From NCBI GenBank assembly GCA_963082975.1, contig OY720349.1, positions 61,006,501 to 61,070,500 on the forward strand: 64,000 nt of DNA, written 5' to 3'. The first letter of the stretch is position 1. The number at the start of each line of letters is the position of its first letter. The notes beneath the pieces are model-generated. The model was given only the letters and a program-made list of their open reading frames with translations. It had not been told where the DNA came from and ran no database searches. Both the position numbers and the translations under genes were made by a program. Shown piece after piece: positions 31,501 through 44,102 of this stretch. The stretch is from Labia minor (lineage: Eukaryota; Arthropoda; Insecta; Dermaptera; Spongiphoridae).

Positions 31501-31627
31501 CAAATACGATCCCTTCCTAGACGGACAGGACCAGTATAGATTTTATAGATTTAGTCGTGCGATCTCGGATAGGGATAAAAAAGAAAAGTTAAATAATAAA
31601 AACTACTGGTGGTTTGATAATCAATAA
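28538..31627 (+). pseudogene. ORF2 fragment of copy D (endonuclease N-terminus lost)
   Basis: The element part is open from codon 55 of ORF2; the first in-frame ATG is codon 59 at 28538. All of ORF1 and the first 54 ORF2 residues are absent, including the NVN motif and the catalytic Glu of SETK, so endonuclease activity is not expected. The reverse transcriptase motifs (IDVEKAFD, FADD) and C-terminal region are intact to the stop at 31625-31627. The frame also stays open upstream through 5S sequence without an ATG, which is coincidental. Copy-specific residues include NNWNRN and PNDPYYKE. Confidence 0.9.
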
Positions 31628-32178
31628 GTTTACTAGTTGAAAAAGTGAGGATGAGAAATGTATCCGTTATTTGATTTCTTTTATCTTTTCTTTCTTGAGT
31701 GAATCTTATTATTCATATTATAATCATTATAAAAATTGTAGCATAAGTTAATTTATTTCTTTTCTTATTATATTAGCAATTATTAATAAACATTAAGTTA
31801 ATTTTTTTCTTTTTTCTTTTTTTATATATCTTAATTTATGTAAATGAGGGGAAAGGAAAAAAAAAAAAAGAATTATAAAAATTCAAGTAGTGATAAGTTA
31901 AATAAAAAATATATTTTTTTTCAGGTTTTTATAAAGCCAATTTTTCCTGAAAATTTTTTTAAAAAATAAGATTATATAAACTTAATAATTATATATTAAA
32001 AACAATTACTTTCCTAGTGTACAAATAATTTAAGCATAATAACGTATATACATAAAATGTATAATGTTATAAATCAAATGTAAATAATATGTAAATCCCA
32101 ATGTGTTTGGGGATTTGGTTCTTTGTAAATATAACTGTAATTTGGCTCAATAAACACATTTTTCTAAAAAAAAAAAAA
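31628..32178 (+). other. 3' UTR and poly(A) tail of copy D
   Basis: About 538 bases begin GTTTACTAGTTGAAAAAGTGAGG, the same opening as copy F and different from A, B, C and E. Ends with AATAAA and 13 A. No gene is visible. Confidence 0.85.
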
Positions 32179-32274
32179 GCACCGGTTCTCGTCTGATCAC
32201 CGAAGTTAAGCAACATCGAGCGCGGTTAGTACTTGGATGGGTGACCGCTTGGGAACACCGAGTGCCGTTGCCCT
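32179..32274 (+). pseudogene. 5S rRNA 3' remnant (nt 25-120) after copy D, C107A
   Basis: Begins with the 14-bp duplication. It carries ACCGAGTGCC in place of ACCGCGTGCC (nt 107 C to A), a change absent from the other remnants, as expected for a copy no longer under selection. The internal control region is otherwise intact. Confidence 0.92.
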
Positions 32275-34308
32275 TAAATTCTATTTTTGTTTTTTGGTTT
32301 TCCTTTTCACATTTTGACTTTAAAATTTCATCCTATCTTTTTAATCAAGTCTCTTTATTATATTTCTATTTAATTCTAATATTATATTCATACAATTTGC
32401 AAATAATGAATAAATAAAATTACTCACATTTTCAAAAAATAATTCATAACATTACATTTAGAAAACCTCGTTATTCATTTTATTAATTTGTAAATTACCT
32501 CTTCGACATAATCAACATCTTTATATGAAAATGTACTGAATTCTTTTGAGCCTGTTGGTATTTTTCTTTTAAGAATACAAAAATAAAACTTTCCCAAACA
32601 TTATAGGAAATAGGAAATACATTATAAATGAAACTATTCGAATATCTTTTTATTGATGTAACCAAACCCTCCCTCACTCACTCTGTTTTAGACAAAACAC
32701 ATTGAATGAATGAAATAACAAGAAAATTTAACTATTTTATACTTTTATAATTGCAAACAAGAGTGGTTTCTATGGAAATATTATTAAGAATTGGAAAAAA
32801 AAAAAAAAAAAAAAAAAAAAAGAAAAATTATATCGCGAAAATAAATAAAAATATATACCCTAATAACTATTAAAATTCTTACCCATTGAACTTATCAAAT
32901 GTCCATGTCATAAATTTTATTCTAAACAATACAGACAGCTCCCGTCTACCATTTGTCAAATTAGTTATTATTTTACATCCTACTTTCGAAAAAAATAAAC
33001 AAAAAGGAAAAAAAAAATTCAAATAGCTATATTGCCTTTATTTTATGATTATTCTTTCTCTACCTCTCTTTGAGATGTCATAAATTGAAATTTGTTAAAC
33101 AATAAAACAACCAAACCACCACCACCAATACGTATATACGTATATATATTTGAAAATTGAACATTAATGTATCAATTTGTTCATTAATAATTGATTTTAT
33201 TTAATAGATGGAGAGTAATTTTAAATCAGTGGCAACGGCCATATCATGTTGAATGCACCGGTTCTCGTCTGATCACCGAAGTTAAGCAACATCGAGCGCG
33301 GTTAGTACTTGGATGGGTGACCGCTTGGGAACACCGCGTGCCGTTGCCCTTAAATTCTATTTTTGTTTTTTGGTTTTCCTTTTCACATTTTGACTTTAAA
33401 ATTTCATCCTATCTTTTTAATCAAGTCTCTTTATTATATTTCTATTTAATTCTAATATTATATTCATACAATTTGCAAATAATGAATAAATAAAATTACT
33501 CACATTTTCAAAAAATAATTCATAACATTACTTTTAGAAAACCTCGTTATTCATTTTATTAATTTGTAAATTACCTCTTCGACGTAATCAACATCTTTAT
33601 ATGAAAATATACTGAATTCTTTTGAGCCTGTTAGTATTTTTCTTTTAAGAATACAAAAATAAAACTTTCCCTAACATTATAAGAAATAGGAAATACATTA
33701 TAAATGAAACTATTCGAATATCTTTTTATTGATGTAACCAAACCCTCCCTCACTCACTCTGTTTTAGACAAAACACATTGAATGAATGAAATAACAAGAA
33801 AATTTAACTATTTTATACTTTTATAATTGCAAACAAGAGTGGTTTCTATGGAAATATTATTAAGAATTGGAAAAAAAAAAAAAAAAAAAAAAAAAAAAGA
33901 AAAATTATATCGCGAAAATAAATAAAAATATATACCCTAATAACTATTAAAATTCTTACCCATTGAACTTATCAAATGTCCATGTCATAAATTTTATTCT
34001 AAACAATACAGACAGCTCCCGTCTACCATTTGTCAAATTAGTTATTATTTTACATCCTACTTTCGAAAAAAATAAACAAAAAGGAAAAAAAAAATTCAAA
34101 TAGCTATATTGCCTTTATTTTATGATTATTCTTTCTCTACCTCTCTTTGAGATGTCATAAATTGAAATTTGTTAAACAATAAAACAACCAAACCACCACC
34201 ACCAATACGTATATACGTATATATATTTGAAAATTGAAAAATTAATGTATCAATTTGTTCATTAATAATTGATTTTATTTAATAGATGGAGAGTAATTTT
34301 AAATCAGT
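32275..34308 (+). repeat. 5S array block 4: spacers around one intact 5S gene
   Basis: Two spacers flank the gene at 33231. The second has several private or rare changes: CGACGTAATC at 33581-33590, AAAATATACTG, TTAGTATTT and ATAAGAAAT. It also has an extra A in GAAAAATTAATG near 34237. The last three states recur partly in the 42-46 kb units. No other gene is visible. Confidence 0.9.
33231..33350 (+). rRNA. 5S rRNA: 5S ribosomal RNA (intact, unit 14)
   Basis: Matches the consensus. It is the only intact gene between copies D and E; the next 5S start, 1,078 bp on, is split. Confidence 0.97.
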
Positions 34309-34346
34309 GGCAACGGCCATATCATGTTGAATGCACCGGTTCTCGT
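34309..34346 (+). pseudogene. 5S rRNA 5' half (nt 1-38) before copy E
   Basis: Nucleotides 1-38 end at CTCGT, followed by CCTATTCGAGC in place of the CAGTTCTAGTCGAGC seen in B, C and F. The 5S ATG (34324) therefore reads out of frame with ORF1 and meets a stop after about 15 codons. Confidence 0.92.
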
Positions 34347-35889
34347 CCTATTCGAGCATCGGTACTGTTAACATCTCTTTCCAGAGTGGAGACCCCGAGC
34401 CCGAACAATAACCCGCCTACGGATCCCAAGCCCGGCTTACCTGCCAAGCCCTTGGGCCAGCCCTTAGAATTGCCTCCGAGCAAACTTAAATCTATCAGTG
34501 TGCAGACTAAAGGTCTTTCGAACAAGAAAGCTTTTGAGTTATTAATTAACTCAAAAAGAACTTTAACGAAAGCAGACGTGAAACGTCTAAGTGATAAAAT
34601 GTCTACGAGCAAGAAAAATTCTTCGAGTGGGGTTACAAGTAACTCAAAAATGCAGGCTCTCGAAAACGAGAACAAAGAGTTAAGGAAAAAAATTCAAGAA
34701 TTGGAAGAATTAATAAAAAAGAACATTTCATCGGCAACGGCAACATTAGTCGATGACGTCGAAATGGAAGAAGACGCGGACAATCAGAAGTGGACGGAGG
34801 TATCAAGGAAAAGAAAATCAGGAAAAGAATCTCTATTGCCTCAATCAAATAAAAAGATTCTGACCTGTGAATCAAACATAAACGAAAATACTAAAATCAC
34901 TACCCCGCAGGTGGATAAGACCTCAGTAAAAGAGAAATGTCCACCAATATCAATCAACAATGATATTGCGGTCCAAGTGATCCAAATTATGAAGACCTAT
35001 TCAAAAAATTTTGAAATAAAAAGAAGACCTGGTTCGAAGATGTCAAATATAATCACCCAATCAATGGATGATTATAAAAAAACAATTGCCATACTAAGAG
35101 AAAGGAAGTATGAATTTTTTACATTTACTCCTAAATGTGAAAAATATCAGACATTTCTTCTCAAAGGGTTGGCTCTCGAAACAAGTGAAGAAATTGTGAA
35201 AGAAGAATTATGTATTCACAAGAATATAAAATTCACCAAAATAGAGAGATTCGCAACAAAAAAATCCAAGGACGAAAAGAAAACTCTTCCCATATTCTTA
35301 ATCCAAATAAGCCCGGACAGCAAATTTAAAGACCTAAAAGAAATTAAAACTATATTTCATCAAAGGATTCACTGGGAAAACATAAAAAAACAACAAATGA
35401 TGCAATGTTACAATTGCCAACGCATGGGTCACTCATCTCACTCATGCAATATGGAATCAAGATGTGTTAAATGTAACACAAAACACGAAAAAGGTCAGTG
35501 CCAAATTACAATTGATACAGACAAATCAAAAATTTTCTGTGTCAATTGTAAAGAATACGGCCACCCAGCTTCATACAAGGGTTGTCCAGAAAAAAGAAAA
35601 TTAACGGAAAAAATAAAGACACAGAAGAATGAAGAAAGAAGAAAAAGACAATAAAATAAAAAGAGTGAATAGAATTACCAAGATGGTTAATCCAGGTATG
35701 TCATTCGCCGCAGCGGTGAATAATAATAGTGAAAGTGATTCAAGCAAAGCATCAAATAGTGAAAGTGCTACAGTGCAAAGTGCTCCCCTCGAAAATAATC
35801 TTGAAAGCAGACTGCAGAGAATGGAAAATGCAATTCAACAACTTACAGTCAGCATGCAAATAATTGCCAACTTACTACAACCTCAATGA
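34347..35889 (+). pseudogene. ORF1 (gag-like) of copy E, frameshifted
   Basis: The element-encoded frame is open from the junction, with the first ATG at 34599 (equivalent to codon 94 of copy C). It runs through the coiled coil and all three zinc knuckles to a stop at 35654. A 7-bp insertion near 35634-35640 (a GAAGAAA repeat) shifts the frame. The original C-terminal frame resumes as an open stretch ending in the TGA at 35887-35889. Differences from C in the N-terminal 93 codons are mostly amino-acid changing. The 5S ATG is not in frame here. Confidence 0.87.
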
Positions 35890-38800
35890 ATACTGGTGAG
35901 TGCTCAACAGATAGAAAAATTCAAAAATCTTTTAAATTAAATTGCTTGTCATTAAACGTTAACTCGTTAGTTTCAATGCAAAAAAGGGCAAGCTTGCTTG
36001 CCCTATTAGAAAAATATAGGCCGGATGTTCTTATGTTAAGCGAGACCAAACTTAATAAAATGCATCAAATGTCATTTGCTGAATACAACTTCATTAGGAC
36101 AGATAATCCAAATGAAAACAATGCAGGAGGAACAGCAATATTAATTAAAAAATCATTCAAATATAGGGAAATTCTTAATAGCAAAATATTAAACAATAAA
36201 AAAGTAGAATCAACCATAATAAAAATTAAAATTGATAATAAAAAAAATCTTTTCCTAATATCAATATACTCCCCAAGTAAAAATGATAGTTTATTTATTG
36301 AAGAGCTAGAAAATATTTTCAAAAATCTCAATTTAGATCAACAGGACAATTACTTTTATTTGGCGGGTGACTTGAATGCCAAACACGAAAGATGGAATAA
36401 TAGAAAAAATGACTCTAGAGGGAATAAACTTTGCAGATGGGTCGGCGATAACGAAATTCAATTCAAAATAAAGCTACTTTGTTCAGAAATTCCTTCCTTC
36501 CCAAGAACAGGATCATTTATAGATTTGATATTGATAGATACCAGATTAAAAGTAATTAATAAAAAAAATAATTATCAGGTTCCAGTGATTGATTTCGATG
36601 GAGATCACTTAGGTCTAATTTCTGAAGTAGAGTTTTCAGGCTTGGAAATAGAATATCAAACAAATAAAAACAAATTTAACTTCAAAAAAACAAATTGGCA
36701 GCATTTCAAAAATTACCTTAACAAAACTTGTACAATTGACCTTTCGGAAAACCAAAATTTAAATAATCAAAAAATAGATGAATCAATAAATTTAATTGAA
36801 CAACACATTCACTCTGCAATTCAAAAGGCAACACCCAAATTCAAAAGCTTCAACTCAATTGACAAATACGTCACTCATAAAATTAAAAAACTACAAAAAG
36901 AAAAAAGTTTTCTAATATCACAAATTAATAAATTTTATAAAAATAATTTGAACCGTAACTCTGATGAATTTTTAATCCTGAAAGCTTTACTACAAGAAAT
37001 TAGAAAAAAAATAAATAAGGAAATCAGTCAATCAATTAACAATTATTGGAAAAACCAAATTGAAAATATACCAGAAAAAAACTCATCAGAAACACTTCCA
37101 AAAATTAATGGTATTTTCAGAAGGGGACAAAAAGGGAAGGCAATAAATACAAAAATAAAAATTCCAAACAATAAATTAGAAATTATAGAAAAGGCCGGAA
37201 TTAAAAGGGAAAATCTAACAAAAGATGCAGAAGGTAACTTCGTAATTTACGACCCAATTGAAAAGCTTAATATAATGGGATTTCACTTTTCAATGACCCA
37301 TTTGCAAAATAAAAATTTAGGTACACATGGACTAACTAACATTATACAACATTGGACTGATAAACTAAAAACTGAAATACTGACTGACAAACAAAACAAT
37401 AAAAGAATAAACAAATTTTCAATTCATAACAAAGCTTCAGACCCTATTTTAAAAGATGAACAACTCTCACTGACAAATTTCCAAGAAGTAAAAAACATTT
37501 TTAAAAGACTAAATAACAAAACATCGACTGGAATTGACAAAATTCCAAATTGTGTTCTTAAGCATCTGCCTGATAAAGTAATTGTCTATTTCACCATCAT
37601 ATTTAACAATGCCCTGAGCAATTTATATTTTCCTGAAAAATGGAAAAAGGCACTATTAATAGCAATCCCAAAAAAAGACAAAGACACATCCATTTTAACA
37701 AATTTAAGGCCAATAAGTTTATTACCTTGCATTGGAAAGATATTTGAAATAATAATAAATAAAAGGTTGGTCTCAACATGTATAAATAAGAATATCCTAC
37801 CTGAAACTCAATTCGGTTTTAGATACAAGCATTCAACAATTAATGCTATTACAAAATTAAATTCGGACATCTGTTGGGCTCTCAACGGGGGTAATGTGGT
37901 TGGAGCGTGTCTGATTGATGTTGAAAAGGCATTCGACACAGTCTGGAGAGAAGGTCTAATCTACAAACTATTAAAGAAAGGTTTCGACAAAAACCTAGTG
38001 AAAATGATATGGAGCATGATTGAGAACAGATCATTCGTAATGAGCGATAGAGGTTTGCAGTCCTCAATCAGCTTTCCGGTTGTAAACGGTTTACAACAGG
38101 GTACAATAAACTCGCCAGTCCTATTTAATATATTTATAAGTGATATTCTAACAGCATATGAACTAAATGTTAAGAAAGGTCTGAATGCACTGGCATTTGC
38201 GGATGACCTGATCATTTATATTTCTGGGAAAAAAAACAGATGAAATTCAACAAAAATTAGAATCTTTAGGCAACAAAATTTTTACTTTTTATAATAATTG
38301 GAAATTAAAGATAAATTTAAATAAATGTGAAACAATATTATTTAGGCCAACTATTAATAATGGAAACAAAAATTTAAAAAAGAATTGGAAAAATTTTCAC
38401 ATAAGTATAAATGGTCAGGTCATTCCCCATAAAAACACAGTTCGTTATCTAGGCGTACATTTAGATGAAAGACTAATGTTCAAAAATCACATAAATATTC
38501 AATTAGCCAAGGCCAGAGCAGCATTCATGTCGTTAAAATGGCTATTCTATAGTCCGTATTTAAAGCCAAAAATAAAAATTCAATGCTATAGTTTATTTGT
38601 TAGACCAATTGTAACATACGGTTCAAGTATATGGTTCAACCAAAACGCATCAACAATGGAGAAAATTCGTGTGTTTGAAAGGAAATGCTTAAGAGCTTGT
38701 CTGGGGATGTGGAGGGCTCGAGAAACCAGCTATCAGAAATTTATAAATAATGAAACAATCTACAATCTGGCGAATTTAAATAGAATAGATTGCTTCATTA

Positions 38801-39150
38801 TTAAATTAATAAGAAAATATTATAGCAGAATTGTAAATAATGACGAAAATAGTTTGGTTTCGGGTGCGGCACTTCCACACGACCTGTATTATAAAGAAAC
38901 TCTAGAAACGGGATTTGTTCCACCAGAAGCATTTCCTTTCTTAGATGCCCAGGGATATATACAAGACTTTAATAGTATTCCTATTATTTATCATGTGTAT
39001 AGAAATATTAATGACAAAAGAATCAAATATGATCCCTTCCTAGACGGACAGGACCAGTATAGATTTTATAGATTTAGTCGTGCGATCCCGGATAGGGATA
39101 AAAAAGAAAAGTTAAATAATAAAAACTACTGGTGGTTTGATAATCAATAA
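35886..39150 (+). pseudogene. ORF2 endonuclease / reverse transcriptase of copy E, frameshifted
   Basis: Starts at the usual ATGA overlap and reads 785 residues to 38243. An A-run of 8 at 38229-38236, where other copies have 7, shifts the frame just after FADDLIIYISG. The remaining C-terminal part is open in the new frame to 39150. The endonuclease and reverse transcriptase catalytic motifs precede the break, so a truncated enzyme would lack about 300 C-terminal residues. Residue changes include KHERW for KHVRW in the endonuclease. A homopolymer sequencing error is possible. Confidence 0.88.
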
Positions 39151-39707
39151 GTTTACTAGTTGAAAAAGAGAGGATGAGAAATGTATCCGTTATTTGATTT
39201 CTTTTATCTTTTCTTTCTTGAGTGAATCTTATTATTCATATTATAATCATTATAAAAATTGTAGCATAAGTTAATTTATTTCTTTTCTTATTATATTAGC
39301 AATTATTAATAAACATTATGTTAAGTTTTTCTTTTTTCTTTTTTTATATATCTTAATTTATGTAAAGGAGGGGAAAGGAAAAAAAAAAAGAATTATAAAA
39401 ATTCAAGTAGTGATAAGTTAATAAAAAATATTTTTTTTTCAGGTTTTTATAAAGCCAATTTTTCCTGAAAATTTTTTTTAAAAAATAAGATTATATAAAC
39501 TTAATAATTATATATTAAAAAACAATTACTTTCCTAGTGTATAAATAATTTAAGCATAATAACGTATATACATAAAATGTATAATGTTATAAATCAAATG
39601 TAATTAATATGTAAATCCCAATGTGTTTGGGGATTTTGTTCATTGTAAATATAACTGTAATTTGGCTCAATAAACACATTTTTCTAAAAAAAAAAAAAAA
39701 AAAAAAA
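39151..39707 (+). other. 3' UTR and poly(A) tail of copy E
   Basis: About 535 bases with several small indels relative to the other copies, then AATAAA and a 22-A tail. No gene is visible. Confidence 0.85.
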
Positions 39708-39803
39708 GCACCGGTTCTCGTCTGATCACCGAAGTTAAGCAACATCGAGCGCGGTTAGTACTTGGATGGGTGACCGCTTGGGAACACCGCGTGCCGTTGC
39801 CCT
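39708..39803 (+). pseudogene. 5S rRNA 3' remnant (nt 25-120) after copy E
   Basis: Begins with the target duplication immediately after the tail and matches the consensus to nt 120, with the internal control region intact. It opens the longest uninterrupted array block in the window. Confidence 0.92.
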
Positions 39804-40759
39804 TAAATTCTATTTTTGTTTTTTGGTTTTCCTTTTCACATTTTGACTTTAAAATTTCATCCTATCTTTTTAATCAAGTCTCTTTATTATATTTCTATTT
39901 AATTCTAATATTATATTCATACAATTTGCAAATAATGAATAAATAAAATTACTCACATTTTCAAAAAATAATTCATAACATTACTTTTAGAAAACCTCGT
40001 TATTCATTTTATTAATTTGTAAATTACCTCTTCGACATAATCAACATCTTTATATGAAAATGTACTGAATTCTTTTGAGCCTGTTGGTATTTTTCTTTTA
40101 AGAATACAAAAATAAAACTTTCCCTAACATTATAGGAAATAGGAAATACATTATAAATGAAACTATTCGAATATCTTTTTATTGATGTAACCAAACCCTC
40201 CCTCACTCACTCTGTTTTAGACAAAACACATTGAATGAATGAAATAACAAGAAAATTTAACTATTTTATACTTTTATAATTGCAAACAAGAGTGGTTTCT
40301 ATGGAAATATTATTAAGAATTGGAAAAAAAAAAAAAAAAAAAAAAAAAAAGAAAAATTATATCGCGAAAATAAATAAAAATATATACCCTAATAACTATT
40401 AAAATTCTTACCCATTGAACTTATCAAATGTCCATGTCATAAATTTTATTCTAAACAATACAGACAGCTCCCGTCTACCATTTGTCAAATTAGTTATTAT
40501 TTTACATCCTACTTTCGAAAAAAATAAACAAAAAGGAAAAAAAAAATTCAAATAGCTATATTGCCTTTATTTTATGATTATTCTTTCTCTACCTCTCTTT
40601 GAGATGTCATAAATTGAAATTTGTTAAACAATAAAACAACCAAACCACCACCACCAATACGTATATACGTATATATATTTGAAAATTGAACATTAATGTA
40701 TCAATTTGTTCATTAATAATTGATTTTATTTAATAGATGGAGAGTAATTTTAAATCAGT

Positions 40760-40879
40760 GGCAACGGCCATATCATGTTGAATGCACCGGTTCTCGTCTG
40801 ATCACCGAAGTTAAGCAACATCGAGCGCGGTTAGTACTTGGATGGGTGACCGCTTGGGAACACCGCGTGCCGTTGCCCT
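40760..40879 (+). rRNA. 5S rRNA: 5S ribosomal RNA (intact, unit 15)
   Basis: Matches the consensus. The downstream spacer has ACATTACATTTAG, CCAAAC and a short A-tract (next gene at 1,071 bp). Confidence 0.97.
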
Positions 40880-41830
40880 TAAATTCTATTTTTGTTTTTT
40901 GGTTTTCCTTTTCACATTTTGACTTTAAAATTTCATCCTATCTTTTTAATCAAGTCTCTTTATTATATTTCTATTTAATTCTAATATTATATTCATACAA
41001 TTTGCAAATAATGAATAAATAAAATTACTCACATTTTCAAAAAATAATTCATAACATTACATTTAGAAAACCTCGTTATTCATTTTATTAATTTGTAAAT
41101 TACCTCTTCGACATAATCAACATCTTTATATGAAAATGTACTGAATTCTTTTGAGCCTGTTGGTATTTTTCTTTTAAGAATACAAAAATAAAACTTTCCC
41201 AAACATTATAGGAAATAGGAAATACATTATAAATGAAACTATTCGAATATCTTTTTATTGATGTAACCAAACCCTCCCTCACTCACTCTGTTTTAGACAA
41301 AACACATTGAATGAATGAAATAACAAGAAAATTTAACTATTTTATACTTTTATAATTGCAAACAAGAGTGGTTTCTATGGAAATATTATTAAGAATTGGA
41401 AAAAAAAAAAAAAAAAAAAAAGAAAAATTATATCGCGAAAATAAATAAAAATATATACCCTAATAACTATTAAAATTCTTACCCATTGAACTTATCAAAT
41501 GTCCATGTCATAAATTTTATTCTAAACAATACAGACAGCTCCCGTCTACCATTTGTCAAATTAGTTATTATTTTACATCCTACTTTCGAAAAAAATAAAC
41601 AAAAAGGAAAAAAAAAATTCAAATAGCTATATTGCCTTTATTTTATGATTATTCTTTCTCTACCTCTCTTTGAGATGTCATAAATTGAAATTTGTAAAAC
41701 AATAAAACAACCAAACCACCACCACCAATACGTATATACGTATATATATTTGAAAATTGAACATTAATGTATCAATTTGTTCATTAATAATTGATTTTAT
41801 TTAATAGATGGAGAGTAATTTTAAATCAGT

Positions 41831-41950
41831 GGCAACGGCCATATCATGTTGAATGCACCGGTTCTCGTCTGATCACCGAAGTTAAGCAACATCGAGCGCG
41901 GTTAGTACTTGGATGGGTGACCGCTTGGGAACACCGCGTGCCGTTGCCCT
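41831..41950 (+). rRNA. 5S rRNA: 5S ribosomal RNA (intact, unit 16)
   Basis: Matches the consensus. The downstream spacer has AAAATATACTG and ATAAGAAAT (next gene at 1,076 bp). Confidence 0.97.
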
Positions 41951-42906
41951 TAAATTCTATTTTTGTTTTTTGGTTTTCCTTTTCACATTTTGACTTTAAA
42001 ATTTCATCCTATCTTTTTAATCAAGTCTCTTTATTATATTTCTATTTAATTCTAATATTATATTCATACAATTTGCAAATAATGAATAAATAAAATTACT
42101 CACATTTTCAAAAAATAATTCATAACATTACTTTTAGAAAACCTCGTTATTCATTTTATTAATTTGTAAATTACCTCTTCGACATAATCAACATCTTTAT
42201 ATGAAAATATACTGAATTCTTTTGAGCCTGTTGGTATTTTTCTTTTAAGAATACAAAAATAAAACTTTCCCTAACATTATAAGAAATAGGAAATACATTA
42301 TAAATGAAACTATTCGAATATCTTTTTATTGATGTAACCAAACCCTCCCTCACTCACTCTGTTTTAGACAAAACACATTGAATGAATGAAATAACAAGAA
42401 AATTTAACTATTTTATACTTTTATAATTGCAAACAAGAGTGGTTTCTATGGAAATATTATTAAGAATTGGAAAAAAAAAAAAAAAAAAAAAAAAAAAGAA
42501 AAATTATATCGCGAAAATAAATAAAAATATATACCCTAATAACTATTAAAATTCTTACCCATTGAACTTATCAAATGTCCATGTCATAAATTTTATTCTA
42601 AACAATACAGACAGCTCCCGTCTACCATTTGTCAAATTAGTTATTATTTTACATCCTACTTTCGAAAAAAATAAACAAAAAGGAAAAAAAAAATTCAAAT
42701 AGCTATATTGCCTTTATTTTATGATTATTCTTTCTCTACCTCTCTTTGAGATGTCATAAATTGAAATTTGTTAAACAATAAAACAACCAAACCACCACCA
42801 CCAATACGTATATACGTATATATATTTGAAAATTGAACATTAATGTATCAATTTGTTCATTAATAATTGATTTTATTTAATAGATGGAGAGTAATTTTAA
42901 ATCAGT

Positions 42907-43026
42907 GGCAACGGCCATATCATGTTGAATGCACCGGTTCTCGTCTGATCACCGAAGTTAAGCAACATCGAGCGCGGTTAGTACTTGGATGGGTGACCGC
43001 TTGGGAACACCGCGTGCCGTTGCCCT
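42907..43026 (+). rRNA. 5S rRNA: 5S ribosomal RNA (intact, unit 17)
   Basis: Matches the consensus. The downstream spacer has the CCTTTGCACA marker (T to G at 43059) with CCAAAC (next gene at 1,076 bp). Confidence 0.97.
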
Positions 43027-43982
43027 TAAATTCTATTTTTGTTTTTTGGTTTTCCTTTGCACATTTTGACTTTAAAATTTCATCCTATCTTTTTAATCAA
43101 GTCTCTTTATTATATTTCTATTTAATTCTAATATTATATTCATACAATTTGCAAATAATGAATAAATAAAATTACTCACATTTTCAAAAAATAATTCATA
43201 ACATTACATTTAGAAAACCTCGTTATTCATTTTATTAATTTGTAAATTACCTCTTCGACATAATCAACATCTTTATATGAAAATGTACTGAATTCTTTTG
43301 AGCCTGTTGGTATTTTTCTTTTAAGAATACAAAAATAAAACTTTCCCAAACATTATAGGAAATAGGAAATACATTATAAATGAAACTATTCGAATATCTT
43401 TTTATTGATGTAACCAAACCCTCCCTCACTCACTCTGTTTTAGACAAAACACATTGAATGAATGAAATAACAAGAAAATTTAACTATTTTATACTTTTAT
43501 AATTGCAAACAAGAGTGGTTTCTATGGAAATATTATTAAGAATTGGAAAAAAAAAAAAAAAAAAAAAAAAAAAGAAAAATTATATCGCGAAAATAAATAA
43601 AAATATATACCCTAATAACTATTAAAATTCTTACCCATTGAACTTATCAAATGTCCATGTCATAAATTTTATTCTAAACAATACAGACAGCTCCCGTCTA
43701 CCATTTGTCAAATTAGTTATTATTTTACATCCTACTTTCGAAAAAAATAAACAAAAAGGAAAAAAAAAATTCAAATAGCTATATTGCCTTTATTTTATGA
43801 TTATTCTTTCTCTACCTCTCTTTGAGATGTCATAAATTGAAATTTGTTAAACAATAAAACAACCAAACCACCACCACCAATACGTATATACGTATATATA
43901 TTTGAAAATTGAACATTAATGTATCAATTTGTTCATTAATAATTGATTTTATTTAATAGATGGAGAGTAATTTTAAATCAGT

Positions 43983-44102
43983 GGCAACGGCCATATCATG
44001 TTGAATGCACCGGTTCTCGTCTGATCACCGAAGTTAAGCAACATCGAGCGCGGTTAGTACTTGGATGGGTGACCGCTTGGGAACACCGCGTGCCGTTGCC
44101 CT
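43983..44102 (+). rRNA. 5S rRNA: 5S ribosomal RNA (intact, unit 18)
   Basis: Matches the consensus. Its spacer carries the same markers as the one after 41831, so these two units, two periods apart, look like duplicates (next gene at 1,076 bp). Confidence 0.97.

Larger units (their letters stand above)
28526..32178 (+). mobile_element. Non-LTR retrotransposon copy D (5'-truncated)
   Basis: This 3,653-bp insertion starts at ORF2 codon 55 and ends with AATAAA (32149-32154) and 13 A (32166-32178). It occupies the same 5S site as full-length copies. Five-prime truncation with an intact 3' end and a target duplication is the usual product of incomplete target-primed reverse transcription. The 3' half of ORF2 resembles copy F (KATDP, HISINGQ, CLGIW, IINNDEN), while the front resembles copy C (EFSGLEIENQT). 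Confidence 0.94.
34347..39707 (+). mobile_element. Non-LTR retrotransposon copy E (full length, decayed)
   Basis: This 5,361-bp element sits at the standard 5S site and ends in AATAAA (39669-39674) and a 22-A tail (39686-39707), the longest of the six. It is the most diverged copy, with many substitutions in ORF1, a 7-bp insertion in ORF1, a +1 frameshift in ORF2, and a 5' end about 4 nt shorter than B, C and F. The TCAGTT initiator-like motif is absent. It is probably an older or separate sublineage and non-autonomous. Confidence 0.93.
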
